Source: Streptomyces canus
Lineage (GTDB): Bacteria; Actinomycetota; Actinomycetes; Streptomycetales; Streptomycetaceae
NCBI RefSeq assembly: GCF_030816965.1
Contig: NZ_JAUSYQ010000002.1
Coordinates: forward strand, 6,996,001-7,060,000
DNA length: 64,000 nt
Direction of reading: 5' to 3'
Translations under genes and position numbers: made by a program
In this document: piece by piece, positions 29,361 to 37,142 of the stretch
Layout: every line of letters starts with the position of its first letter
Position numbering within the stretch: the stretch's first letter is position 1
The notes under the pieces: model-generated
The model's database searches: none
Seen by the model: the letters and a program-made list of their open reading frames with translations, nothing else
What the model was told of the DNA's origin: nothing

Positions 29361-30559
29361 TGCCCCCCACTCCCATGAAGCGCCACCTCGTGAAGAGCGC
29401 CCTGATCGCGGGCGCCGCGTTCGTCGCTCTCGCCGCCTGCGGCACCGGCTCCAAGGACGGGGCGAACGAGGCCCTGGGCACCAAGGCGGCCGCCCCCGCA
29501 CCGGTGAAACCGGTGCGGAAGCCGGTCCATGGGCTGTCCGGGATGCCGCCCGTCCTCGATCCGAAGGACGTGTACGCGGCCGACCGGCCCAACAAGCTGT
29601 CGCCGGTGGTCAAGGACTTCCCGTCGCGGGTCTATGTGCCCAACACCGGGTCCGACACGGTCTCCGTCATCGACCCGAAGACGTACGAGATCATCGAGAC
29701 GATCCCCGTGGGGCGGCAGCCCCAGCACGTCGTGCCCTCCTGGGACCTGAAGACCCTCTGGGTCAACAACAACCGCGGGCACACCCTCACGCCGATCGAC
29801 CCGCGGACCGGGAAGGCGGGCAAACCGGTCGAGGTCCACGACCCGTACAACCTCTACTTCACACCGAACGGCACGTACGCGGTCGTGATGGCCTCCCTCG
29901 ACCGCGAGCTCGTCTTCCGCGACCCGCACACCATGGAGCGGGTCAAGACCGTCCCGGTCAGCTGCTACGGCGTCAACCACGCCGACTTCTCCCTGGACGG
30001 GAGGTACTTCATCGTGTCCTGCGAGTTCAGCGGTGAGCTGCTGAAGGTCGACACCGAGAAGATGAAGGTGATCGGGCAGCAGAAGCTCCCCTTCGACGGG
30101 GCCATGCCGCAGGACGTCAAGGTCTCGCCGGACGGCAAGCGGTTCTACGTCGCGGACATGATGGCCGACGGGATGTGGGTCCTGGACGGCGACACGTTCG
30201 GCAGGCCGACGCTGCTGCCCACCGGCAAGGGCACCCACGGTCTATACGTCAGCCGCGACTCACGCGAGATGTATGTCTCCAACCGTGGCGAAGGAACCGT
30301 CTCCGTCTTCGACTTCACCCAGAACAGGCTCACCAAGAAGTGGCATCTGCCCCACGGCGGCAGCCCTGACATGGGCGGCGTCTCGGCCGACGGCAAGGTC
30401 CTGTGGCTGTCCGGCCGCTACAACTCCGAGGTCTACGCCATCGACACCCGCACCGGCGCGCAGCTGGCCCGCGTCAAGGTCGGCAGCGGCCCGCACGGAC
30501 TCGCCGTGTATCCACAACCGGGGCGGTACTCACTCGGTCACACGGGCATCTTCCGCTGA
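29360..30559 (+). CDS. YncE/YVTN-type beta-propeller lipoprotein
   Basis: 399-residue lipoprotein (lipobox LAAC at about residue 22) followed by a charged/Pro linker and a seven-bladed propeller built of YVTN-like repeats, for example RVYVPNTGSDTVSVIDPKT and MYVSNRGEGTVSVFD. Repeats begin at about residue 90 and run to the end. Proteins of this type bind ligands or partners at the cell surface; no enzymatic residues are identifiable. Its ATG overlaps the deacetylase stop codon, so both are probably made together. Its last 30 bases overlap the end of the convergent GNAT gene. Confidence 0.88.
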   Translation: MPPTPMKRHLVKSALIAGAAFVALAACGTGSKDGANEALGTKAAAPAPVKPVRKPVHGLSGMPPVLDPKDVYAADRPNKLSPVVKDFPSRVYVPNTGSDTVSVIDPKTYEIIETIPVGRQPQHVVPSWDLKTLWVNNNRGHTLTPIDPRTGKAGKPVEVHDPYNLYFTPNGTYAVVMASLDRELVFRDPHTMERVKTVPVSCYGVNHADFSLDGRYFIVSCEFSGELLKVDTEKMKVIGQQKLPFDGAMPQDVKVSPDGKRFYVADMMADGMWVLDGDTFGRPTLLPTGKGTHGLYVSRDSREMYVSNRGEGTVSVFDFTQNRLTKKWHLPHGGSPDMGGVSADGKVLWLSGRYNSEVYAIDTRTGAQLARVKVGSGPHGLAVYPQPGRYSLGHTGIFR

Positions 30560-31210
30560 GCCGCCGAGGCCCTGCGGGGCCGTGGCGAGCAGCACCGCCT
30601 CCGCGCCCACCGGACGGTAACCGGCCGCCTGGAACGCCCGCATGCTGCGGGCGTTGCCCGGTGAGACCTGGGACCACAGCGGTTCCGTGACGAGATGCCT
30701 GGCCGCGCTCACCAGCGCACGTCCCAGCCCCCGGTGCCGTACGTCCTCGTCCACCTCCACCGAGACCTCCAGGCGGCCGCCGACCCCCCGCCCCGTCACC
30801 AGCAACCCGCCCCGCGCCGTCCAGGCACGGATGTCGTCGCGCCGCCTGCGGGCGTAGGCGACCCGCGGATGGTTCGCGTCCTCGATCTCCTTCAGCACGA
30901 GCGGCGGTCCGCCCGGCAGCGGGTCGGCGACCAGCATCGCGTCGATGGTCTCGGACCGGCGCCCGGTCCGGTCCAGGAAGGCGGCCAGGAACCGCGGGTT
31001 CAGCGTCGCGGCCAGCGCGTCGCAGTCCAGGCCGCGCAAGGTGGCGTGGACCCACTCGGGATCTTCGTCGGTGAAGACGACCGAGTGCGCCGTGAAGGAC
31101 AGCACGCCCGCGTCCCGGTGACACGCCTGCGGTACGACCGTCGTGTTGCCGTCCGCTGGCGGGAAGACACCGCGGGCCGCCGCGTCGAGAATGTCCCGCA
31201 AGCTCTCCAT
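30530..31210 (-). CDS. GNAT family N-acetyltransferase
   Basis: 226-residue cytoplasmic protein. The C-terminal half holds the GNAT core: VSVEVDEDVRHRGLGRALV is motif A with the acetyl-CoA pyrophosphate loop (RHRGLG), followed by SPGNARSMRAFQAAGYRPVG (motif B). The N-terminal half has no clear domain. ATG 31210 follows GAGGAG at seven bases. The substrate is unknown. The 3' end overlaps the convergent lipoprotein gene by 30 bases, which may allow antisense interference. Confidence 0.85.
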   Translation of the reverse strand: MESLRDILDAAARGVFPPADGNTTVVPQACHRDAGVLSFTAHSVVFTDEDPEWVHATLRGLDCDALAATLNPRFLAAFLDRTGRRSETIDAMLVADPLPGGPPLVLKEIEDANHPRVAYARRRRDDIRAWTARGGLLVTGRGVGGRLEVSVEVDEDVRHRGLGRALVSAARHLVTEPLWSQVSPGNARSMRAFQAAGYRPVGAEAVLLATAPQGLGGSAEDARVTE

Positions 31211-31385
31211 CACACCGCTCCTCGAGTCGCCACCCAGTGGAAGGCCCACACTCGCAGACATGATCGAGGACGGCACCGCGGTTTTCCCCGGGTGGGCGCC
31301 GCACCGGAGATCGGGGCGGGCGGCTAATCTGACCTGCGGCAGCAAGCCAGCAGGACACGACAAAGGCAAGAAAAGGGGCGGACCG

Positions 31386-31604
31386 GTGGCGCACATCGAC
31401 ATCGAGGAAGCACGCAAGCAGTTCGAGCGGATCGATGCGGACGGGGACGGCACCATCACCGCCGCCGAGTTCAAGTCCGCCCTGGCCCAGGGCGGCGACT
31501 GGAACGTGACCGAGTCGGTCGCCGAGGCGATCATCAAGAGCCGCGACCTGAACGGCGACAAGCTCCTGTCGTTCGACGAGTTCTGGGCCTACCTGAACAA
31601 GTAG
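31386..31604 (+). CDS. Small EF-hand calcium-binding protein
   Basis: 72-residue acidic protein with two EF-hand loops: residues 17-28 (DADGDGTITAAE) and 54-65 (DLNGDKLLSFDE). Both have acidic residues at positions 1, 3, 5 and 12 or acceptable substitutes (Asn at 3 in the second). It is a calmodulin-like two-hand protein, probably a Ca2+ sensor or buffer in the cytoplasm. GTG 31386 follows AAGGGG. It stands alone, with its own terminator just after the stop codon. Confidence 0.9.
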   Translation: MAHIDIEEARKQFERIDADGDGTITAAEFKSALAQGGDWNVTESVAEAIIKSRDLNGDKLLSFDEFWAYLNK

Positions 31605-31617
31605 AGCCGACGGTGAG

Positions 31618-31641
31618 GGGGGCGCCTCGACAGGCGCCCCC
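31618..31641. terminator. Bidirectional terminator
   Basis: A perfect 10-bp stem with a 4-nt loop (31618-31627 with 31632-31641) lies between the convergent EF-hand gene and ABC ATPase gene, four bases from the latter's stop codon. It probably serves both. Confidence 0.8.
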
Positions 31642-31645
31642 TTCG

Positions 31646-32485
31646 TCATGCCCCGTCCTGGCCCCGGCGCCGGATCCGTACCGTCCAGCGGCCGCCGTGA
31701 CGCTCCAGGACCAGCGGCAGGTCGAAGCACTTGCCGACCTGGTCACCGGTCAGGACGTCCGACGCCGGACCCTGCGCGAGGACCCGGCCCTCGCGCAGCA
31801 GCATCGCGTGGGTGGTGCCGGCCGGGAGCTCCTCCAGATGGTGGGTGACCAGGACCGTCGCCAGTGCCGGATGCTCCCGGCGCAGGGCTCCCAGAGCCTC
31901 GATCAGCCGCTCGCGGCCCGGGAGGTCGAGGCCGGTCGCCGGTTCGTCGAGGAGGAGCAGCCGCGGTTCGGGCTCCCCCAGCTCTCGGCTTCGCTCGAGC
32001 CGGGCGGTACCCCCATGCGCGCGGGCGATGAGCGTACGGCCTCGCTGACCCTGCGAGAGCGTCGGCCAGCGGGCGTCGCCGAGGCCGGCGAGGCCGAGGG
32101 TGCCGATGAGCCGGGCGGCCCTGTCCCGTTGCCCTTGCGTCGGTCGCCAACGGGGGAGCGGGGCAACGGAGTTGGTCAGCCCGGTCAGGACGATGTCCCG
32201 GACCCGCAGGGGCGCGGTGAGCGGATGGCGCGGGTCGACGTGACCGACGTGGGCGCGCAGCTCCCGCAGGTCGACCCGGCCGAGCCGGCGGCCCAGCACC
32301 TCGACCGTGCCGCGGGTGGGGTGGACCAGGGCGCTGCACAGGCTGAGCAGGGTGGACTTGCCCGCGCCGTTGGCGCCCAGGAGGGCCCAGTGCTCGCCCG
32401 CCCGGACCGTCAGGGAGACCTCCTGGAGGATCGGCTCCCCGTCCCGGACGACATGCACGTCCTCGGCGCGCAGGACCTCCGTCAC
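31646..32485 (-). CDS. ABC transporter ATP-binding protein with in-frame repeat insertion
   Basis: 279-residue ATPase. Walker [10 protein letters not shown] (about 39-47), signature LSQGQRGR, Walker [13 protein letters not shown] and H-loop [10 protein letters not shown] are intact. The stretch between signature and Walker B is about 16 residues longer than usual: after LIARA comes [17 protein letters not shown] before PRLLLLDEP. The extra codons coincide with a palindromic dispersed repeat (31972-32016). No permease gene is adjacent. GTG 32485 overlaps the leuA stop (GTGA), so it is translated with the leuA paralogue. Function may be affected by the insertion. Confidence 0.85.
   Translation of the reverse strand: MTEVLRAEDVHVVRDGEPILQEVSLTVRAGEHWALLGANGAGKSTLLSLCSALVHPTRGTVEVLGRRLGRVDLRELRAHVGHVDPRHPLTAPLRVRDIVLTGLTNSVAPLPRWRPTQGQRDRAARLIGTLGLAGLGDARWPTLSQGQRGRTLIARAHGGTARLERSRELGEPEPRLLLLDEPATGLDLPGRERLIEALGALRREHPALATVLVTHHLEELPAGTTHAMLLREGRVLAQGPASDVLTGDQVGKCFDLPLVLERHGGRWTVRIRRRGQDGA
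31972..32016. repeat. Short palindromic dispersed repeat inside a coding sequence
   Basis: The stretch runs from GCTCCCCCAG through GGCTTCGCTCGAGC to GGTACCCCCA. GCTCCCCC/TACCCCC ends around a GCTTCGCTCGAGC core are the hallmark, as I recall, of a small repeat abundant between Streptomyces genes. Here it lies in frame inside the ABC ATPase gene. Confidence 0.6.
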
Positions 32486-34107
32486 CGCATCGCCCGGTTC
32501 AGCGCGGACAGCACGGCCTGGACGGCGGCGGCCGGACCCACGCCGGCGCCCCAGGCCGTCGTACGGCCGTTGACGCGGCACTCGGTGTAGGCCGCCGTGC
32601 CGTCCTCGGCGAAGTCAATGACCTCGACGGCGTACCCGGCACCGGCGAGCGCGTCCACGAAGGCCGAGAGCGGACTGGTGCCCGTGCCCTCGTGGTCGCC
32701 GACGTGCTCGTCGCACTCCAGCGTGCCGACGAAGCGGTGGACGCCGGGCGCCTCCTCGTACGCCGTCCCGTCGTGCAGCCGGACCTCACCCTCCATCAGA
32801 TAGGTGGACCGGAACAGCTCGTACAGCTCCTTCGGACCCATCTCCCGGCCGCTCGCGTCGGTGGCCTCCTGGACGGCCCGGGAGAAGTCGGCGCGCATGC
32901 GGGGCGGCAGGTCGATGCCGTGGTGCGTGCGCAGCAGATACGCTGTCCCGCCCTTGCCGGACTGGGAGTTGACGCGAATCACCGCCTCGTACGTCCGCCC
33001 GATGTCGGCCGGGTCGATCGGCAGGTACGGGACCTGCCAGGGCTCGTCCGGGTGCTCGTCCCGGTGCGCGAGACCCTTGCTGATGGCGTCCTGGTGGGTG
33101 CCGGAGAAGGCGGTGTGGACGAGCTCGCCGGCGTACGGGTGGCGGGGGTGCACGGGCAGCCGGTTGCAGTGCTCCACCGTCTCGCGGACGGCGTCGATGT
33201 CGCCGAAGTCGACCATGGGGTCCACCCCTTGGGCGTACAGGTTCATCGCGAGGGTCACCAGGTCGACGTTGCCGGTGCGCTCGCCGTTGCCGAACAGACA
33301 GCCCTCCACCCGCTGGGCGCCGGCCAGCACGGCGAGTTCGGCGCAGGCGACGCCGGTGCCGCGGTCGTTGTGCGGGTGGACGGAGAGGATCACACAGTCG
33401 CGGCGGACCAGATGGCGGTGGACGTACTCGATCTGGTCGGCGTAGACGTTCGGGGTGGCGATCTCGACGGTCGCGGGCAGATTGTGGGTCACCGGGCGGT
33501 CCGGGCTGGCGTCCCACAGCTCCGTCAGTCCGTCGCACAGCTCCAGGACGAGGTCCGGCTCGGTGAGGTTGAAGGTCTCGGGGGAGAACTGGAAGCGGAC
33601 GGCTGTGCCGTTGAGGGTCTCGGCCCGCCGTGCCATGTGCTCGGCCGACTCCCGCACGGTCCGCCACACCTCCTTGCGGTCCCGGCCCAGGACGACGTCC
33701 CGCCACACCGGTGAGGTGGCGATGTACAGGTGGACGACGGCACGCGGCAGTCCGGCGATCGAGTCGAAGGTCCTGTCGATCAGGTCGGTGCGCGCCGGGG
33801 TGAAGACGACGGGAGTGACGTCGTCGGGGACGGCGCCGCCGGTCACCAGATGCCGTACGAAGTCGAAGTCGGTGCGGCTCGCGGAGGGATAGCCGATCTC
33901 GATCTCCTTGAAGCCGGTGCGCACCAGCAGGTCGAAGAAGCGGCTCTTGCGGGCGGTGTCCATCGGCTCGGCGAGGGCCTGATTGCCGTCGCGCAGGTCG
34001 ACGGGGACCCAGAGGGGGGCGCGGTCGATGCGGGCGGACGGCCAACTCCGGTCGTTGACCGGTACGTTCACGCGGTCCTCGAAGGGGCGGTAGCGATGGA
34101 AGGGCAT
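32482..34107 (-). CDS. leuA: 2-isopropylmalate synthase (leuA paralogue)
   Basis: 541-residue cytoplasmic enzyme condensing acetyl-CoA with 2-ketoisovalerate, the committed step of leucine synthesis. The catalytic TIM barrel (about 30-320) has the metal motif LRDGNQA (about 38-44) and HPHNDRGTG; the C-terminal LeuA regulatory domain (about 420-541) suggests leucine feedback. The N-terminus [13 protein letters not shown] aligns with Streptomyces LeuA (MPVHKYGRYEAV), but the sequence differs enough to suggest a second copy. ATG 34107 lacks a strong ribosome site. A leucine-rich leader peptide and alternative hairpins precede it. The 3' end is coupled to an ABC ATPase. Confidence 0.93.
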   Translation of the reverse strand: MPFHRYRPFEDRVNVPVNDRSWPSARIDRAPLWVPVDLRDGNQALAEPMDTARKSRFFDLLVRTGFKEIEIGYPSASRTDFDFVRHLVTGGAVPDDVTPVVFTPARTDLIDRTFDSIAGLPRAVVHLYIATSPVWRDVVLGRDRKEVWRTVRESAEHMARRAETLNGTAVRFQFSPETFNLTEPDLVLELCDGLTELWDASPDRPVTHNLPATVEIATPNVYADQIEYVHRHLVRRDCVILSVHPHNDRGTGVACAELAVLAGAQRVEGCLFGNGERTGNVDLVTLAMNLYAQGVDPMVDFGDIDAVRETVEHCNRLPVHPRHPYAGELVHTAFSGTHQDAISKGLAHRDEHPDEPWQVPYLPIDPADIGRTYEAVIRVNSQSGKGGTAYLLRTHHGIDLPPRMRADFSRAVQEATDASGREMGPKELYELFRSTYLMEGEVRLHDGTAYEEAPGVHRFVGTLECDEHVGDHEGTGTSPLSAFVDALAGAGYAVEVIDFAEDGTAAYTECRVNGRTTAWGAGVGPAAAVQAVLSALNRAMR

Positions 34108-34174
34108 GGGGCTGGGCCGCTGGGGGTTCCAGACGGAGGTTACGGTGGGTCCTTCGGCTCGGTCGGTCGACGGA

Positions 34175-34230
34175 GACCGGCAGCACGGCGTCCCGCGGCG
34201 GGGTGCCGGTCGCGTCAGGCCCCGCCGCGG
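34175..34230 (-). promoter_or_regulatory. leuA attenuator: two mutually exclusive hairpins
   Basis: Hairpin A pairs 34220-34230 with 34193-34203 (11 bp, perfect). Hairpin B pairs 34204-34211 with 34175-34182 (8 bp, perfect). The first arm of B is in the loop of A and the second arm of A is in the loop of B, so they should compete. The 5' arm of A overlaps the last codons of the leader peptide, so ribosome position would choose between them. No T-tract is seen. Confidence 0.6.
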
Positions 34231-34262
34231 CAGCCGAGAAGAAGGAGACCGCTGAGCGTCAT
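34215..34262 (-). CDS. Leucine-rich leader peptide of leuA paralogue
   Basis: A 15-codon frame, [15 protein letters not shown], with five Leu codons, four of them consecutive (CTC CTT CTT CTC). It begins exactly where transcription is predicted to start and ends 107 bases before leuA. Leu-rich leader peptides sense charged leucyl-tRNA in ribosome-mediated attenuation. It has no ribosome site because the message is probably leaderless. Confidence 0.7.
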   Translation of the reverse strand: MTLSGLLLLGCRGGA

Positions 34263-34268
34263 GCCGGT

Positions 34269-34298
34269 AGGCTAGCCACTCCTCAGGTCCTCAGACAA
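34269..34298 (-). promoter_or_regulatory. leuA leader promoter
   Basis: Leftward -35 TTGTCT (34293-34298) and -10 TAGCCT (34269-34274) with an 18-base spacer. The predicted start of transcription falls at or next to the leader ATG (34262). Two TCCTCAG direct repeats lie in the spacer and could be an operator, perhaps for the divergent GntR regulator. Confidence 0.6.
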
Positions 34299-34336
34299 GT
34301 GAGAATTCGCCGAGTACCGTCCTTTGCCTCGCATGA

Positions 34337-35029
34337 ATGGGTGAACCGCAGATGCCGCTGGGCCCCGTCCGCCCCAGTCCCCTGGTCGAACAGGCCGCCG
34401 AGCGGCTGCGTGAGCAGATCACCGCGGGCCACTGGCCCGTGGGCACCAAGCTGCCCGGTGAGACCACACTCGCGAAGGAACTGGGCGTCGGCCGCTCAAC
34501 GGTCCGCGAGGCGCTGCGGGCGCTGGCCGGGGCGGGGCTGGTGCAGCCGAGGCAGGGCGCGGGGGTCTTCGTCACCGCGACGCAGACGGTGGAGGACTGG
34601 CCCACGCGTCTGCGCCGGGCCGCGGTCACGGACGTCTACGAGGTCCGCACGGCGGTGGAGGTCCACGCGGCCCGCCTCGCCGCGCGCCGCCGTACCCCCG
34701 AGGACGTGACGGCGATGGAACGCGCGCTGGAAGGCCGGCGGGCCGCCTCCGCATCCTCCGACGCGGCCTTCGTCGACGCGGACATCACCTTCCACGCCGC
34801 GGTGGTCGCGGCCGCGCACAACCCCGTACTCGCCGACCTGTTCAGGGAGTTCACCCCCGTCCTGCGCGAGGGCCTGATCGAGTTGCTGGCCCTGACCGCC
34901 CTGCGCGACGTCGACCCCAACACCGCGGACGAGGCCCACGCGGCACTGGTCCGGGCGGTGGCGGACGGGGACGCGGAGGGGGCGGCGGGGATTCTGCGAG
35001 CCGAGCTGGAGGATCCGTTCGGGGGCTGA
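34337..35029 (+). CDS. GntR/FadR-family transcriptional regulator
   Basis: 230-residue repressor-type regulator. The N-terminal winged helix (about 12-78) includes EQAAERLREQI, LPGETTLAKELGVGRSTVREALRAL and a wing GLVQPRQGAGVFV. The C-terminal FCD effector domain (about 95-225) is all-helical. It is divergent from the leuA paralogue, sharing a 74-base gap, so it may control leuA or itself. Starts at 34337 or 34352 are both possible. The effector is unknown. Confidence 0.9.
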   Translation: MGEPQMPLGPVRPSPLVEQAAERLREQITAGHWPVGTKLPGETTLAKELGVGRSTVREALRALAGAGLVQPRQGAGVFVTATQTVEDWPTRLRRAAVTDVYEVRTAVEVHAARLAARRRTPEDVTAMERALEGRRAASASSDAAFVDADITFHAAVVAAAHNPVLADLFREFTPVLREGLIELLALTALRDVDPNTADEAHAALVRAVADGDAEGAAGILRAELEDPFGG

Positions 35030-35054
35030 GCGCCGCGGCACCGATCCCGGGCGA

Positions 35055-35597
35055 TCACACGATGTCGAGCGGCCGGTGCGGTCCGTCCGGCGGCTCGATC
35101 CGGATCGTGTCCCCGGGACGCACCACACCTCCCACCGCGACGACACCCATGATCCCGGATTTGAAGCGGACGCCCCCGTCCGGACCCCGTCCGACGACCT
35201 CCTTCAGCAGGCCCTTGCGGAAGCCGTCGATCTGCGCACACGGATTCCGCAGACCGGTCACCTCGACGACGGCCTCGTCGCCCAGATGCAGCAGGGTCCC
35301 CACCGAGAGCCCCAGCAGGTCGACGCCCCGCGTCGTCACGTTCTCCCCGAGCTGCCCGGCGCCGACCTCGAACCCGGCCACGCGGAGCTCCTCGAACAAC
35401 TCCTCGTGCATCAGGTGCACCTGCCGGAGATTCGGCTGCGAGGGATCCTTCGCCATCCGGCCCCGATGCTTCACCGTCGCCCCGCCGTGAACATCCCCCT
35501 CCACCCCGAACCCGGCGAGCAGCGTGATGCTCTCGCGGTTCGGCTTGGTGAAGGAGTACGTCCCGTTGCTGCTGACCGCAGCGATCTTCCCGCCCAT
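35055..35597 (-). CDS. MOSC domain protein
   Basis: 180-residue stand-alone MOSC protein related to the C-terminus of molybdenum cofactor sulfurase and to YiiM. The conserved GFGVEGDVHGG (about 29-39), QVHLMHEELF, LGENVTTRGVDL and the conserved Cys in GLRNPCAQID (about 119) are visible. Such proteins carry or insert sulfur on molybdenum or detoxify hydroxylated purine analogues. Convergent with the GntR gene (25-base gap). Confidence 0.9.
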   Translation of the reverse strand: MGGKIAAVSSNGTYSFTKPNRESITLLAGFGVEGDVHGGATVKHRGRMAKDPSQPNLRQVHLMHEELFEELRVAGFEVGAGQLGENVTTRGVDLLGLSVGTLLHLGDEAVVEVTGLRNPCAQIDGFRKGLLKEVVGRGPDGGVRFKSGIMGVVAVGGVVRPGDTIRIEPPDGPHRPLDIV

Positions 35598-35634
35598 GGG
35601 GACAGCCTACGATCAGGGCGCCGGTCGGCGCCGG

Positions 35635-36192
35635 TCAGGCTTCGGTGGCCCACTCGCGTAGGGCAGCTTTGCTCGCGAAGTCGGCGACGTTCTTGTCCAC
35701 AGGGTCGTCGGTGTACTGGTGGAAGCGCCACTTGGCCTTGATGCGGGGCTTGCCGGCCGTGACGTAGTCGGCGATCCAGAGGCCGTCGCCGGCGTACGAC
35801 GTCGTGTCGACTGTCAGCCAGTAGTGCCTGTTTGTGTAGAGAACGACCGGATTTTTCGGGCGCAGCTGCTTCACCTTGCGGATGAAGCTGTCCTTCTCCG
35901 CGTTCGTCGCGTGGGTGCCGTCGCCCGTCGTCTCCCAGTCGACCGCGAGGATGTCGCCCCCCTTCTCGGGGGCGTGTTTGACGAAGTACTCGGCCTGGGC
36001 GGTGAGATTGCCGGGCCACAGGAAGTGGTAGAAGCCCACGACCAGTCCGGCCTCGCGGGCGTGCTTGGTCTGGGCGGAGAGTTTCGGGTTGGTGTAGGAG
36101 CGGCCCTCCGTCGCCTTGATGAAGACGAAGGCGAGGCCCTCCGTGCTGAAGGTGGACGACTGGTAGGCGCTGACATCGATGCCGCGGAGCAT
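35635..36192 (-). CDS. GH25-family lysozyme (muramidase), no signal peptide
   Basis: 185-residue glycoside hydrolase 25 domain. Asp6 (GIDVSAY) and the DxE pair Asp85/Glu87 (AVDWETTGDG) are the catalytic acids; the final strands DYVTAGKPRIKAKWRFHQYT match the family. It cuts peptidoglycan between MurNAc and GlcNAc. ATG 36192 follows AGGGAG at seven bases and leaves no room for a signal peptide, so export would need another route, or the enzyme acts on lysis. Such bare GH25 domains are also found in phage, but no other phage gene is present. Confidence 0.88.
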   Translation of the reverse strand: MLRGIDVSAYQSSTFSTEGLAFVFIKATEGRSYTNPKLSAQTKHAREAGLVVGFYHFLWPGNLTAQAEYFVKHAPEKGGDILAVDWETTGDGTHATNAEKDSFIRKVKQLRPKNPVVLYTNRHYWLTVDTTSYAGDGLWIADYVTAGKPRIKAKWRFHQYTDDPVDKNVADFASKAALREWATEA

Positions 36193-36439
36193 GTGGGGGC
36201 TCCCTGAAGTGTGGGTGTGGGGACGGGAGTTGATGATGCCCCACATGGTGGCGGAGGAACCTCGGCGCGCGTGGCCGCCGGTCCGGGCAGCGCCGCGTAC
36301 CGGGGTAGGCGCGCGGCGACCTCCACGTCCGTGGTGCCGGTGGAGGAGTTTGCGCGGGACACGCCGGATACGTCTGCCATGGCTCGGATCTGGTGATTTG
36401 TCTCCACTTCGCTCCTGCACCCGCAGCTGGGTGACCACC
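36193..36439. other. Non-coding stretch upstream of the lysozyme gene
   Basis: About 250 bases between the lysozyme start and the broken MocR-type gene. An in-frame leftward stretch beginning MADVSGVSRANSS runs into the lysozyme gene out of frame and matches nothing I recognise. No clear promoter or terminator. Confidence 0.4.
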
Positions 36440-36760
36440 CGCCCCTGCACCTGACCTCCCGGCCCGCACACCTCTGCCAGCCGCTCGAACCGCTCCGCCA
36501 GGGTCTCGTCGTCGGCGACGAACGGAATCCGGATGTGGTTGTCCAGCGTGCCGTCCTCCCCGAACCGGCCGCCCGAATAGATCCGTACCCCCCGCTGCCC
36601 CGCTGCCCCGCTGCCCCGCCGAACCGCCGCCCCGCCGCACGGGCCAGCGCCGGGCCGAGCCGCGCGCGCAGGTCGACCCACAGGGGCAGTCCGCCGCCCG
36701 GTGCCGTGAAGCGCCAGTCCGGGAAGTGCCGCACGAGCAGGTGGGGGCTTTCGCGCCTGC
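36440..36760 (-). pseudogene. Remnant of MocR-type (GntR/aminotransferase) regulator
   Basis: The leftward translation shows the end of a PLP fold-type I aminotransferase domain as found in MocR regulators: FPDWRFTAPGGGLPLWVDL in one frame, then GVRIYSGGRFGEDGTLDNHI and RIPFVADDETLAERFERL in another. The frame changes at three tandem copies of CGCTGCCC (36593-36616), so slippage of an 8-base unit explains the shift. The N-terminal DNA-binding and most of the aminotransferase domain are missing. It is therefore both truncated and frameshifted. Confidence 0.65.
36593..36616. repeat. Three tandem 8-bp repeats at a frameshift
   Basis: CGCTGCCC is repeated three times without interruption, exactly where the reading frame of the MocR-type remnant changes. 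One unit shifts the frame by two bases. Confidence 0.8.
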
Positions 36761-36802
36761 TCCCAGGGACATTCCGGGGACTTTCCGCCGCGTAAGCAAG
36801 GA

Positions 36803-36847
36803 AGGCCCTGACAGCGCTGAAAGAAACGAACGCGCTGGTCAGGGCCT
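36803..36847 (-). terminator. Hairpin after the sdaA 3'-end copy
   Basis: A stem of about 14 bp with one bulged base (36803-36816 with 36832-36847) lies seven bases beyond the stop codon of the duplicated sdaA end (leftward). It looks like the original sdaA terminator. No such hairpin follows the intact sdaA at 38829. Confidence 0.6.
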
Positions 36848-36853
36848 GTTACC

Positions 36854-36901
36854 TCAGCATTCGATGATGTTGACCGCCAAGCCCCCGCGCGCCGTCTCCA
36901 T
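36854..36901 (-). pseudogene. Duplicated 3' end of sdaA (last 14 codons and stop)
   Basis: Leftward the sequence encodes [14 protein letters not shown] and a stop, identical in protein to the C-terminus of SdaA (38829-40196), but with seven synonymous differences. An ATG just before it, with AGGGAGG upstream, gives a 15-residue mini-frame. It is not a recent copy of the local gene; it comes from a diverged homologue. No sdaA homology continues upstream of it. Confidence 0.75.
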
Positions 36902-36915
36902 GCCTCCCTGACCTC

Positions 36916-37079
36916 GTACTACAGCCGCAGATCTTGATCCGTCGGTCAGAACCGGTCAGGCTCGGTCACCAAGGCGGCGGCCGAGCCTGACCCGGCCCCT
37001 CGCGCCATGGAGCCGGGCGGGCGGCGGAGCGCGAAACGGTCAGCTCCGATCACGCAGGGGAGATCTGTGGCTGTAGTAC
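36916..37079. mobile_element. MITE-like element with 19-bp terminal inverted repeats
   Basis: GTACTACAGCCGCAGATCT (36916-36934) and its inverted copy at 37061-37079 match at 18 of 19 positions and bound 164 bases without a gene. Inside, a perfect 12-bp hairpin pairs 36954-36965 with 36981-36992. Size, terminal repeats and lack of coding capacity fit a miniature inverted-repeat element or the ends of a collapsed insertion sequence. No clear target duplication flanks it. Confidence 0.55.
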
Positions 37080-37142
37080 ACGGTTTGAAGCGGCGGGGAC
37101 TGGAAACGGAGCATCAGCCATTGCGCCAGTCCCCGACCCTGC

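Noticed and set aside
35635..36192. GH25 lysozyme as part of a prophage
   Set aside because: No holin, tail, capsid or integrase gene nearby; neighbours are chromosomal.
35871..36410. A leftward frame starting MADVSGVSRANSS
   Set aside because: It runs out of frame through the lysozyme gene, has no ribosome site and matches no family I know.
36593..36616. Three 8-bp repeats as a CRISPR-like array
   Set aside because: Units are adjacent with no spacers; it is a simple tandem repeat.
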